From Desulfobulbaceae bacterium BRH_c16a (lineage in GTDB: Bacteria > Desulfobacterota > Desulfobulbia > Desulfobulbales > Desulfocapsaceae): a DNA stretch of 64,000 nucleotides. The stretch covers positions 1 through 64,000 of the forward strand of contig LADS01000049.1 of assembly GCA_000961725.1 (NCBI GenBank), written 5' to 3'. Of the stretch, positions 1-7,106 are shown piece by piece (the stretch's first letter is position 1; every line of letters begins with the position of its first letter). The notes beneath the pieces are model-generated. The model searched no databases, was not told the origin of the DNA, and worked only from the letters and a program-made list of their open reading frames with translations. The translations under genes were made by a program, and so were the position numbers.

Positions 1-1
1 T

Positions 2-406
2 GAAAAGATCACGAAATTCAGCTGGGTCACTGATATAACGATCACCGAAGAAAACGTGTTCGAGCTTATGCGGGCTGGCCGTGCCCGGTGGAAAGTTGAG
101 AATGAAACTTTTAACACCCTCAAGAACCAGGGGTACAATCTCGAGCACAATTATGGTCTTGGTAAGAAAAACCTGAGTGCGGTATTTACCATTCTCATGA
201 TGCTTGCCTTTCTCATCGATCAGGTTCAGCAATTAAGCTGTTGGCTTTTCCAGGAGGCATTACAACAGGCGGAATCAAAACGCTATTTGTGGGAGAGCAT
301 CCGTGCATTTTTCCACAATTACCGGGTTGATTCCATGGAAACCATTTTACGCGCAATAGCCCATGGATATGAACGTCGGGAACTTAAGGAGGTCTGCCGG
401 ACGTAA
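2..406 (+). mobile_element. Transposase, C-terminal part (IS4-like DDE), cut by window edge
   Basis: The frame is open from the first bases of the window to a stop at 404-406, so this is the 3' end of a longer gene. The residues around WKVENETFNTLKNQG resemble the C-terminal region of IS4-type DDE transposases, where a conserved Glu lies within an R-x3-E...K pattern. The spacing to the Lys is one residue longer than the textbook signature, so the exact family is uncertain. After the conserved block comes a hydrophobic helix (TILMMLAFLIDQVQQL) and a charged tail. It lies next to intron and cassette debris, which fits an insertion hot spot. Whether the element is intact upstream cannot be seen. 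Confidence 0.75.
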
Positions 407-588
407 CCGGAGATCGCTCCGTGTTGTCAAAGATCGTACCCTGGAAAAACTGGATATACAGGGTGAATGGACTACTACGTCCCAAAAATGACGAAAACTA
501 CCTTTTCGCAAGGCAATAAGCTGAAAAGGAAGCTGAAAAATTTTGTCACTGAAGGAAAAGCAAAATATTGACTGTCATTATCGGTTAG
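407..588. other. Non-coding debris after the transposase
   Basis: I find no convincing gene here. The open frames on either strand are short and of random composition. The stretch separates the transposase tail from an AT-rich partial reading frame and probably includes the 3' end of the insertion sequence, but no terminal inverted repeat could be paired because the other end is outside the window. Confidence 0.4.
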
Positions 589-801
589 AAGGTCGAATGT
601 AAAATTCCAAAACACAACTATCTGGCCAAAACGGGATTTGCTGGTATACTTCAAACAATAAAAATTCAATTAATGGCACTTGGGATTATCCAAGTAGAGT
701 CACTACAAACAAAAGGCGGAAATATTGCTTTGTTTTGGCAAATTACAGAAAAAGGTAAAAAGGCTGTAGTTGAAATTCGATCAATCAAAAAAAAAACTTA
801 A
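589..801 (+). pseudogene. C-terminal piece of a small AT-rich cassette-like gene
   Basis: A stop-free frame runs from 589 to a TAA at 799-801. It has no good start before an internal ATG at 673, so the 5' end seems lost. The protein ends in ITEKGKKAVVEIRSIKKKT, which looks like the end of a small basic, possibly DNA-binding protein. I do not recognise a family. The stop codon touches the 3' end of the group II intron remnant on the opposite strand. If the intron is removed in silico, the stop is re-formed and is followed directly by the attC-like hairpin, the spacing expected for an integron gene cassette. This cassette reading is inference. Confidence 0.3.
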
Positions 802-1515
802 TCGGGTAGCCGGGGGATTTTCTCCCCCAGCCCCCACACCACCTGGCATGCGGGTCCGCACCAGGCGGTTCCCAAAGAACACCGGACCGTAGTCGGATGA
901 AGTATATCCGCAGTTCTTTGACAACAAGAAGGTGGCAACTGCAAATAATACATGAAAGTGTGATAGTTCTTACATCGCGCCTGCCGATTCGCTCCCCCGG
1001 ACGGGTTCAATGCGTGGCAGAGCAACTAAGATCTCACTTTCTTCTATGAGTTTGGCCCTTCAGCGGGGTGAGTCCTCCCGGCTTTTCAATTCGCCGGGCT
1101 CGTTTCCAGTCTCCATTGCCCCTGCATGGTGACTTCCTTCGCCTACTATGGCCTCTGCTGACTCCTGCCCAAACTCCCTGCATGTTGCCACACAGGGCGC
1201 TGCCGATAATGCGACTGCACGTTGAACAGGCCTCCCCGGATAAGAACGTAATCTGTCGCTATGCAACCGTAGCATTTACCGTATCTCCTAAACCCAGGGT
1301 TTTGTCATGTTGTGCTGACTTGCCCGGAGACTCGGCCTTGTATGCCATTTCTGTTCGTCGGCTCATAGTTTTGCGCTCCAGCTTCCTCCGGACGCGCCCT
1401 CGCGGGAACGCCCTTGCTTTCGGCTAGTATTTATGTTCCTGTCATCACGACAGTAACAGGGTTTACATACAGGGGACTTGCACCCCATAAGATCACGCCC
1501 ATGCCGGGCGTACAC
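801..1515 (-). mobile_element. Group II intron, internally deleted, without its reverse transcriptase
   Basis: Read on the minus strand, the element begins at 1515 with GTGTACGCCCGGCATGGGC and a segment with GGGTGCAAGTCCC, typical of the 5' end and domain I of bacterial group II introns. It ends near 801 with a domain V-like hairpin (CCTGG..GCGGACCCGC..CCAGG, about 835-875) and a domain VI-like GC-rich hairpin closing in CGGCTACCCGAT. About 715 bp is too short for the reverse transcriptase, and no maturase sequence is visible, so the ORF has been lost. The orientation is opposite to the flanking cassette-like genes, as in group IIC introns inserted into attC sites. The ends are well supported; splicing ability is unknown. 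Confidence 0.7.
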
Positions 1516-1579
1516 AAAACGTTCCACAGGAAAGCTTTTCCGCTGCGCTCCAAAGTTTCCTGTGAACTCTACGTTATGT
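1516..1579. other. attC-like recombination site (59-base-element type)
   Basis: An imperfect inverted repeat pairs GTTCCACAGGAAA (left arm) with TTTCCTGTGAAC (right arm), leaving one unpaired C in the left arm. This resembles the extrahelical base of attC sites. The loop is about 20 nt and the right side ends in GTTATGT, a plausible R' core. The outer left core (..AAAAC) is poor compared with the RYYYAAC consensus. The group II intron abuts the left edge and a small gene with a good ribosome binding site starts 18 nt after the right edge. No integrase gene is in the window, so this is a structural call only. Confidence 0.45.
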
Positions 1580-1596
1580 AAAATATGGAGGACTAG

Positions 1597-1886
1597 ATGA
1601 AAACCTACATTGAAGAAAATTGTCCACTTTGTGATCAAAATTCAAAATATTATGTAGTTGATCATGGAGATAAGAAATATTTTAATGTTCTTCGTGCGGA
1701 AAATTCCAAATCTCAATAAACGCTGAAGAACTGATTCATGCTACGAATGAAATTTGGAAAGAAAATGCATCAAAGACATCAAGGCAATTGCCTGACGAGC
1801 AAATACTTCTTATCTTTGTAGAAATAAAAAATGGTGAGAAAACATTAACTGCAAAAATTGAGTTAAAAAGAAATGTTGCATTATAA
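1597..1886 (+). pseudogene. Small zinc-ribbon-like cassette gene with a single-base frameshift
   Basis: An ATG at 1597 follows GGAGG at good spacing. The first frame gives MKTYIEENCPLCDQNSKYY... and stops at 1719. From about 1695 a second frame continues with CGKFQISINAEELI... to a TAA at 1884-1886. Restoring one base near 1695 joins the frames into a protein of about 97 residues with CPLC followed by a third Cys in CGKF, suggesting a partial metal-binding ribbon. The gene is AT-rich, unlike the chromosomal genes to the right. It lies between two GTTATGT heptamers (1573-1579 and 1892-1898), as expected for one gene cassette. A sequencing error is an alternative explanation for the shift. Confidence 0.5.
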
Positions 1887-1959
1887 TAAACGTTATGTCT
1901 TTAAAAATGTAAAAATGTACAATCCAAATAAATATTCAAGTTCTGTGAAAGGTGAAAAT

Positions 1960-2238
1960 ATGAAAACTATCAAATTAGATGTTTGTAATGGATTAGATTC
2001 CATTTCAATTCATGGAACAAGTATAAAGCCAGAGCCTTCCGTAGGTATGGTAGTGGCTTTGTGTCACAATGAAACGTCATTCAAGGTTGAAATTAAAAGC
2101 ACATCAACCGACAAGAAGCAATTGTTCGGTGAAGTTATCAAATCAGAGCCTGGGCATCTTGAAAAATGTGGCTTGGAAATTGGTAAACAAATCGAATTTA
2201 CAGAAATAAATATCTGCTATCCAACACAAAAAGATTAA
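1960..2238 (+). CDS. Small hypothetical protein, cassette-like
   Basis: I favour the ATG at 1960, preceded by AAAGGTGAAAAT, giving a 92-residue protein that begins MKTIKLDVCNGLDSISIHG. An in-frame start at 1873 would add 29 residues but has no ribosome binding site and would cross the presumed cassette boundary. The protein is soluble, without signal peptide or membrane segments, and seems to be mostly beta strand (repeated alternation such as SFKVEIKS and IEFTEINI). I do not recognise a family. It is AT-rich, stops 10 nt before the 3' end of an intron fragment on the other strand, and is probably part of a cassette-type mobile segment. Confidence 0.55.
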   Translation: MKTIKLDVCNGLDSISIHGTSIKPEPSVGMVVALCHNETSFKVEIKSTSTDKKQLFGEVIKSEPGHLEKCGLEIGKQIEFTEINICYPTQKD

Positions 2239-2248
2239 AATTAACATA

Positions 2249-2640
2249 ATCGGGTAGCCGGGGGAATCTCTCCCCCAGCCCCCACACCTCCTGGCATGCG
2301 GGTCCGCACCAGGCGGTTCCCAAGAGCTACCGAGCCGTAGCCGGGTAATGGATGTTTACCCATTGACAGATAGTAGACCTTGAAACCTGAGCCATTGATT
2401 GGTCATGCCTGATTGGGTGGCCAACGTGCGGGAGAGTCTCCAGGGACCTTTTCGACTCATGCCGGCCGAAATAGCAGTACGCAGGAAAGTTCCGAGCTTC
2501 GTCAACTCGCGAACCTTGGTACGACAATAGCGCCATTGCTTCCAATAGCACATTCGCACCCTGCGGCGTAGCAAGTGGTCGATTTTCGGAATGGGAGAGT
2601 AGTGCTCGGATATTCCGAAATACCCCATCCAGCCAGGCAC
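2249..2640 (-). mobile_element. Group II intron 3' fragment with maturase (LtrA) C-terminus
   Basis: On the minus strand the segment encodes the GIIM maturase domain of a group II intron reverse transcriptase: GWMGYFGISEHY..., then LRRRVRMCYWKQWRYCRTKVREL, then RTLATQSGMTNQWLRFQGLLS, stopping at 2356. The maturase is followed by the same domain V and VI hairpins as the copy at 801-1515, ending in CGGCTACCCGAT at 2249. The two tails are nearly identical over about 90 bp. Everything 5' of the maturase domain is missing and replaced by unrelated sequence near 2640, so this copy cannot encode a working reverse transcriptase. Confidence 0.8.
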
Positions 2641-2645
2641 TGAAA

Positions 2646-2765
2646 ATGGGTACGGATGCAGACTACCGCGAAAATCAGCGAGAGGCGTATAAATCCTGGT
2701 GCGAGCGTAATCCCGACTACTGGCGGCAGCGGCGACAGGAAAAACGCAGAAAGGCGGCATTATGT
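2646..2765 (+). pseudogene. Fragment of an unrecognised basic, Trp-rich protein
   Basis: An open frame starting at 2646 reads DADYRENQREAYKSWCERNPDYWRQRR before losing plausible coding character. The Tyr/Trp/Arg-rich repeat-like composition resembles short conserved proteins often seen beside transposons in proteobacteria, but I cannot name the family with certainty. It is joined to an intron fragment on the left and to a nitroreductase-like fragment on the right, so it appears to be a rearrangement remnant and not a working gene. Confidence 0.3.
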
Positions 2766-2796
2766 TGTGCGCATGGCTGCCAGGACTCTGGCCAAT

Positions 2797-2976
2797 GCCC
2801 CTGTAGTCATCGGCGTGAAAAACACCGGTAGCCTGATCAACCACGGCAGCGAGCTGTTCCGGATCGGGCAAAAGAGATCCTTCGACTTCTTCCGCACCAT
2901 GGAGATCCAGAGTTCTGCCGCCGCCGTCGAGAATCTGTTGTTGGCCGCCACCTCGTTGGGCCTGGGTAGTGTCATG
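2797..2976 (+). pseudogene. Nitroreductase-like gene fragment
   Basis: In one plus-strand frame the translation APVVIGVKNTGSL...IQSSAAAVENLLLAATSLGLGS matches the pattern of the FMN-binding core of nitroreductases, where a D/S-x-AAA-x-NLLLAA-x-x-LGLG helix follows an APV strand. Only about 60 residues are present. The start, the N-terminal flavin-binding arginines and the C-terminus are absent, and the frame then runs into sequence antisense to the next lipoprotein gene. It is therefore a remnant. The family call rests on one motif region. Confidence 0.5.
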
Positions 2977-3004
2977 AAAGCACGTTTACTGCTTCCGATG
3001 CAAG

Positions 3005-3451
3005 TCATTTTTTTCCTGTGCGATGTTGCGCAGAATAGCCGAAAGATATTCCCGCTGCGGTGGGAGGCACGACCATGGTTTCCTCGAATGAACTATCAGC
3101 CAAGCCGTATCGTGAAGTACGGTATCCGGAAAAGTACACTATCTGCTCTTGCATCACGGTTCCGGTTGCATCGAAAAACAGGACATATACATTCAGGGAA
3201 TCGACACGGCCGCTGTAAAAGACTCTCCCTGTAAGAGTTAAATTGTCGCCTTGCAGCGCATAACTGTATTCCACGGTTAATCGTCGATAATCGAAAACGC
3301 CCTGGCTGGTTTCCTGGTCGGAAAAGAGAATCCGATTGTCTTCCGACACGAACTGCCGCATCCCTGCACACCCGAAGAGACCCAGTTGCACGAAGAGAAG
3401 GATGGACAGAATGACTGCCATTCTAGTCGATACATGAGAATATTTTTCCAT
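3005..3451 (-). CDS. Small lipoprotein of unknown function
   Basis: The protein (148 residues from the ATG at 3451) begins MEKYSHVSTRMAVILSILLF and has a lipobox-like LGLFGC, so it is probably exported and lipid-modified at Cys28. The start at 3451 is chosen because AAGGGGTG precedes it; an upstream in-frame ATG at 3481 lacks this. The mature part is predicted to be mostly beta strand and holds no motif I recognise. It is divergent from, and about 260 bp upstream of, the ACP-ketosynthase operon. It may be functionally linked to that operon, but nothing in the sequence proves it. Confidence 0.7.
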   Translation of the reverse strand: MEKYSHVSTRMAVILSILLFVQLGLFGCAGMRQFVSEDNRILFSDQETSQGVFDYRRLTVEYSYALQGDNLTLTGRVFYSGRVDSLNVYVLFFDATGTVMQEQIVYFSGYRTSRYGLADSSFEETMVVPPTAAGISFGYSAQHRTGKK

Positions 3452-3711
3452 AGCAGCACCCCTTATTTTTTTGTCAGGCATTATCCTAAGTTAAACATGG
3501 AGGGAGAAAATTCAAGGAATTGGTCAACGACTCATCGCACTGTACGTATGGACTCGTTGCAGGATGTGCACCCCCTGGATTCAATATTTCCTTTTGCAAT
3601 TGCCAAAAACTGTGTAGTATCCCACTCGACTTTACGCCTGCTCGGCTCAACAGCGAAGATAAAATCCTTCTGTTATTATTCGAAATTTTCTACACTCTTG
3701 CCAATTCCATT

Positions 3712-3972
3712 ATGACCAAAGATGAGATTAAAGATAAAATTTTAACAATCCTCACCGAGGATTTTGAATTCGAGCAGCCGGGTGTCGATGACAACCTCCG
3801 GGACGATCATGGTTTTGACAGCATCGATGCCATTGAACTGCTGGGAAAAATTGAAATCTCCATCCTGGGCTTTTCCCTCACCCGAGAGGAAAAAGAAAAG
3901 GCTATGACGATCAGGACAGTCAATGACATCCTTGATTATATAGAAGCGATCAAAAGCTCTCGAACCAAATAG
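3712..3972 (+). CDS. Acyl carrier protein
   Basis: This 86-residue acidic helical protein carries GFDSIDAIEL, with Ser37 as the 4'-phosphopantetheine attachment site. It would hold acyl intermediates as thioesters for the ketosynthase encoded 16 bp downstream. The ATG at 3712 is preferred over a longer frame because the upstream residues do not resemble any ACP. It is the first gene of a four-gene plus-strand operon (ACP, ketosynthase, acyltransferase, radical SAM). The helix II region DSIDAIELLGKIE is more typical of secondary-metabolism ACPs than of a housekeeping AcpP (DSLDTVELVM). It is one of three distinct ACPs in the window. Confidence 0.9.
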   Translation: MTKDEIKDKILTILTEDFEFEQPGVDDNLRDDHGFDSIDAIELLGKIEISILGFSLTREEKEKAMTIRTVNDILDYIEAIKSSRTK

Positions 3973-3988
3973 ACCCTGCCTGCAAACC

Positions 3989-5233
3989 ATGAAACGACGC
4001 GTTGTCATCACTGCCTGTTCCGCCATCACCCCCATCGGCTATGACAAAAACGAGATTATTGAAAATCTCAGACAGGGAAAATCCGGAGTAATCCCTCTGC
4101 GTGACGATGGGCTCCTGACCAAGCACATTCACTCCCGGGTCTTCGGGACGGTGAATTACCCCATAGAATACGGTTTCAAACGACATTTCCGCAAAACCAT
4201 GGGCCCGGTGGCCTACTATGCCTGTCAGGTTGCCAAAGATGTTCTGGAAAGCTCCGGCCTCAGCCAGGATTTTATCACCTCCGGCCGCCTTGGTGTCGCC
4301 TTCGGCTCGACACATGGCAGTCCTACGGTCCAGCGCGAAATCTACAAGACCTTTTTCAATGAACTCGAGTCGAAATTTTCTTCCATCGGCGCGGTTGATT
4401 ATCTCCGCTCGATGGTCCATACCACGGCAGTGAACATTACCAGAATGTTCGGTATCACCGGACGAATCATTGCCTCCTCCACCGCCTGCACCACCAGCAG
4501 TCAATCGATCGGATACGGCTATGAGATGGTCAAATACGGCATGCAGGATGCGATGATCTGCGGCGGGGCCGATGAATACGACACCACCACCGTTGCGGTT
4601 TTCGATAACCTGCTGGCCTGTTCCGTGGGCTACAACGATACGCCGCACTCTACTCCTAGGCCTTTCGATGCCAAGCGGGACGGGCTGGTGGTAGGAGAAG
4701 GCGGCGGCGCCGTGCTGCTCGAAGAGTATGAGTCCGCTAAAAAACGTGGCGCGGTCATCCTTGGCGAAATAATCGGCTTTGCCTGCAACAACAATGGCGG
4801 CGATCTTATCCTGCCAAATCTTGATGGAATTACCGCGACCTTGCGTCTGGCTCTCGACGATGCCAACATCTCCCCTCACGATGTCGATTTTATCAGCGCC
4901 CATGCCACGGCGACAAAAATGGGCGATGTGATCGAGGCCCAGGCCATTGCCGCGGTCTATGGCGACAAGCCGTTTGTCACCGGCCTGAAAAGCTACATGG
5001 GCCACACCATGGGCACCTGCGGAGTGATCGAGTCGATTCTGACCTTGTACATGATGGAGCAGGGATTTATTGCCCCCACCCTGAACCTGGAAAATGTCGA
5101 CGAACGCTGCAATATGCTGCGACATACCCGTGAAGTTACTGAAACCCAAACAAAAATTGCAGCCATTCAGAATTTCGCCTTTGGCGGAGTGAATACCTGT
5201 CTGCTTATTAAAAACGGCAGTGCGGTGGATTAA
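3989..5233 (+). CDS. Beta-ketoacyl-ACP synthase (KS), thiolase fold
   Basis: This 414-residue enzyme has the full condensing triad: Cys167 in SSTACTTSSQ, His in SAHATATKMGD and a second His in KSYMGHTMGT. It should catalyse decarboxylative Claisen condensation of an acyl primer with malonyl-ACP in the cytosol. The Cys context TACTTSS differs from the usual SACATG of FabF, hinting at an unusual primer. It follows the ACP gene closely and precedes an acyltransferase, so ACP, KS and acyltransferase probably act on one acyl chain. It is diverged from the two ketosynthases at 33.8 and 35.1 kb, so it is not a recent duplicate of either. Confidence 0.92.
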   Translation: MKRRVVITACSAITPIGYDKNEIIENLRQGKSGVIPLRDDGLLTKHIHSRVFGTVNYPIEYGFKRHFRKTMGPVAYYACQVAKDVLESSGLSQDFITSGRLGVAFGSTHGSPTVQREIYKTFFNELESKFSSIGAVDYLRSMVHTTAVNITRMFGITGRIIASSTACTTSSQSIGYGYEMVKYGMQDAMICGGADEYDTTTVAVFDNLLACSVGYNDTPHSTPRPFDAKRDGLVVGEGGGAVLLEEYESAKKRGAVILGEIIGFACNNNGGDLILPNLDGITATLRLALDDANISPHDVDFISAHATATKMGDVIEAQAIAAVYGDKPFVTGLKSYMGHTMGTCGVIESILTLYMMEQGFIAPTLNLENVDERCNMLRHTREVTETQTKIAAIQNFAFGGVNTCLLIKNGSAVD

Positions 5234-5251
5234 TTTTTCGTTCTTTTAACA

Positions 5252-6043
5252 ATGTCTTCTTCCGGACAATCTCCCGGCCACCGCCCCTCGGGTCTCCTGG
5301 CCGACCGAATTCTCGATTGCAGTGCGACCATGGCCTGCTGGGCCTGGTTTACCCTCGGTTTTATCCTGTTCTTTTCCTGGCGCTATCTCGCCTATGCGCT
5401 GTTTGTTAAAAATCCGGAGATTCAGTTCCAGCGGCTGAATTCTCTTTTTTACCGGATTTTTTTTCGCGTGGTAAGCGTCACCGCGCCGCGTCAGAAAATT
5501 GAAATCGATGAACGGATAGCCGCCATAAAATCTTCAGTGATAGTCTGCAATCACCTCTCCTACCTCGATCCATTGTTGCTGATCGCCCTCTTCCCGCGGC
5601 ACAAGACTATTGTAAAAACCCGATTTTTCGGCACCCCGATCTTTGGCTGGATGATTACCAAATCGGGGTACCTCCCCGCCACAGGCGAAGGCCGTTTTTC
5701 CGGGTTGATGATCGCGCAGATGGACACAATGGCGCAGTATCTCAAAGACGGCGGCAATCTCTTCATCTTTCCGGAAGGGACCAGGAGCCGCGACGGAAAA
5801 ATCGGCGAGCTGAACAAGGGCGCGTTCAAGATTGCCCGGATGTGCAGCGCGCCTCTCTATGTTCTGCAACTTCGTAATACCGACAACCTTTTTACTCCAG
5901 GCAAATTTCTATTTAATACCAGGGTACACAACACCATCGGAGTTAAAATTATCGAACACATCGAACCGGATTATCAAAAAAATCCCCCCTCCTCCGCTGA
6001 ACTTCTGCAACAGGTGCAGCGAGCATATATTAAGGCACAGTAA
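5252..6043 (+). CDS. PlsC-type 1-acylglycerol-3-phosphate acyltransferase
   Basis: The 263-residue protein has a membrane-associating N-terminal helix (about 28-50), the HX4D catalytic motif as NHLSYLD (His101, Asp106), and FPEGTRSRDGK near residue 171 for phosphate binding. Family members move an acyl chain from ACP or CoA to a glycerol-phosphate-type hydroxyl at the inner membrane. Located 18 bp after the ketosynthase and 5 bp before a radical SAM gene, it is probably translationally coupled in the operon. Aryl polyene and related clusters also contain such acyltransferases, thought to attach the chain to a lipid anchor. Its acceptor here is unknown. Confidence 0.88.
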   Translation: MSSSGQSPGHRPSGLLADRILDCSATMACWAWFTLGFILFFSWRYLAYALFVKNPEIQFQRLNSLFYRIFFRVVSVTAPRQKIEIDERIAAIKSSVIVCNHLSYLDPLLLIALFPRHKTIVKTRFFGTPIFGWMITKSGYLPATGEGRFSGLMIAQMDTMAQYLKDGGNLFIFPEGTRSRDGKIGELNKGAFKIARMCSAPLYVLQLRNTDNLFTPGKFLFNTRVHNTIGVKIIEHIEPDYQKNPPSSAELLQQVQRAYIKAQ

Positions 6044-6048
6044 CTGCG

Positions 6049-7071
6049 ATGCAGATATACAATCTTGAGTTTTCAGAGGAGGAAGTCCGCGAGGCCGTGG
6101 CTGCGGGCCGCCTGCTTTCCATGGAGATGGAATTCAGCCGGGTCTGCAATTTCCGCTGCTCCTACTGCTATGTCGATGAAAAGATCGAATGCAGAAATGA
6201 ACTTTCCCGTCAGGAAATCAAGGACGTCATCCTGCAGGCAAAAGCCATGGGAGCACGAAAAATCATCATCCTCGGCGGAGAACCGTCTATTTATCCGCAT
6301 CTTGTAGAAATGATTCGCTTTATCGGCAAAGAAGGGCTGAAAATCGAGATGTTCACCAATGGCTCCGGAATCGATAAAGACCTTGCGGCTGTTCTGGCTG
6401 AGGAAAAGGTACGGATTGCCTTGAAACTCAATTCACGGAAGGAGCACATTCAGGACCAACTGGCGGGAAAGAAAGGAGCATTTCAGATAATCGACAAGGC
6501 GCTCGCCTCCTTGAAAGAGGCAGGCTACCCGTCCCAGAATCTGTTCCTGGCAATCAGCACGGTAATCTGCCGGCAAAACATCAAAGAATTACCGGCGATG
6601 TGGCAATGGCTTCGCGAGGAAAATATCGAACCATTTTTTGAAGTTATCACTCCCCAGGCACATGCCTTGAAAAACAGCTGGCTGCACGTCGATCCGCGGG
6701 AATTGAAAGACCTCTTCACCGAGCTCTCGACAATCGACCAGGAAAAATTCGATCGCAACTGGGAGCCTCAGCCGCCACTGGTCGGCAACAGGTGTATGCG
6801 CCATCAGGTCTCCTGCCTGGTGACCGCAATTGGCGAAGTCATGCCCTGTGTCGGCGTCACCATCCCCCTCGACAATATCCGCAGCAACAGGCTGGCCGTT
6901 ATCCTGAAAAACAGTGAAGTGATCAACAATCTCAAGAATTACCGGATGACGATCAAGGGCCCGTGCAGAGTTTGTGAAAAAGCGGCCGAGTGTTACGGTT
7001 GCCGGGGGGCAGCCTACCAGCTCACCGGTGATTATCTGGCCTCGGATCCCACCTGCTGGCGTTTGCTTTGA
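6049..7071 (+). CDS. Radical SAM enzyme with SPASM-like C-terminal Cys cluster
   Basis: The 340-residue protein has the 4Fe-4S motif CNFRCSYC (Cys33, Cys37, Cys40), a GGEP strand for SAM binding, and a C-terminal region rich in Cys (NRCMRHQVSC, MPCVGV, GPCRVCEKAAECYGC, DPTCW) typical of SPASM/twitch auxiliary clusters. SPASM proteins usually modify peptides or perform dehydrogenations; here the neighbours are ACP, ketosynthase and acyltransferase, so a lipid or ACP-bound substrate is possible. It is the last gene of the operon. The other radical SAM genes of the window have a different C-terminal layout. Confidence 0.88.
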   Translation: MQIYNLEFSEEEVREAVAAGRLLSMEMEFSRVCNFRCSYCYVDEKIECRNELSRQEIKDVILQAKAMGARKIIILGGEPSIYPHLVEMIRFIGKEGLKIEMFTNGSGIDKDLAAVLAEEKVRIALKLNSRKEHIQDQLAGKKGAFQIIDKALASLKEAGYPSQNLFLAISTVICRQNIKELPAMWQWLREENIEPFFEVITPQAHALKNSWLHVDPRELKDLFTELSTIDQEKFDRNWEPQPPLVGNRCMRHQVSCLVTAIGEVMPCVGVTIPLDNIRSNRLAVILKNSEVINNLKNYRMTIKGPCRVCEKAAECYGCRGAAYQLTGDYLASDPTCWRLL

Positions 7072-7078
7072 GTCATTT

Positions 7079-7106
7079 AAGATCGTCGAACTGATCTTTA
7101 TTTTTG
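7079..7106. terminator. Possible bidirectional terminator between convergent genes
   Basis: AAGATC and GATCTT (6-bp arms, 8-nt loop) are followed by TATTTTT on the plus side. The hairpin sits between the stop of the radical SAM gene and the stop of the convergent channel gene. The stem is short, so the call is weak. Confidence 0.35.

Noticed and set aside
2356-2871. 171-codon minus-strand protein as one gene
   Set aside because: Only its last 95 residues are intron maturase; the upstream part is antisense to unrelated fragments, so the frame is a chance fusion.
3594-3622. Possible sigma-70 promoter TTGCAA..TAGTAT before the ACP operon
   Set aside because: The spacer is only 15 bp, so I do not call it.
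3950-5149. A 399-codon minus-strand frame opposite the first ketosynthase
   Set aside because: The plus strand encodes a complete KS with its triad. The antisense translation is low in hydrophobic order and shows no family motif.
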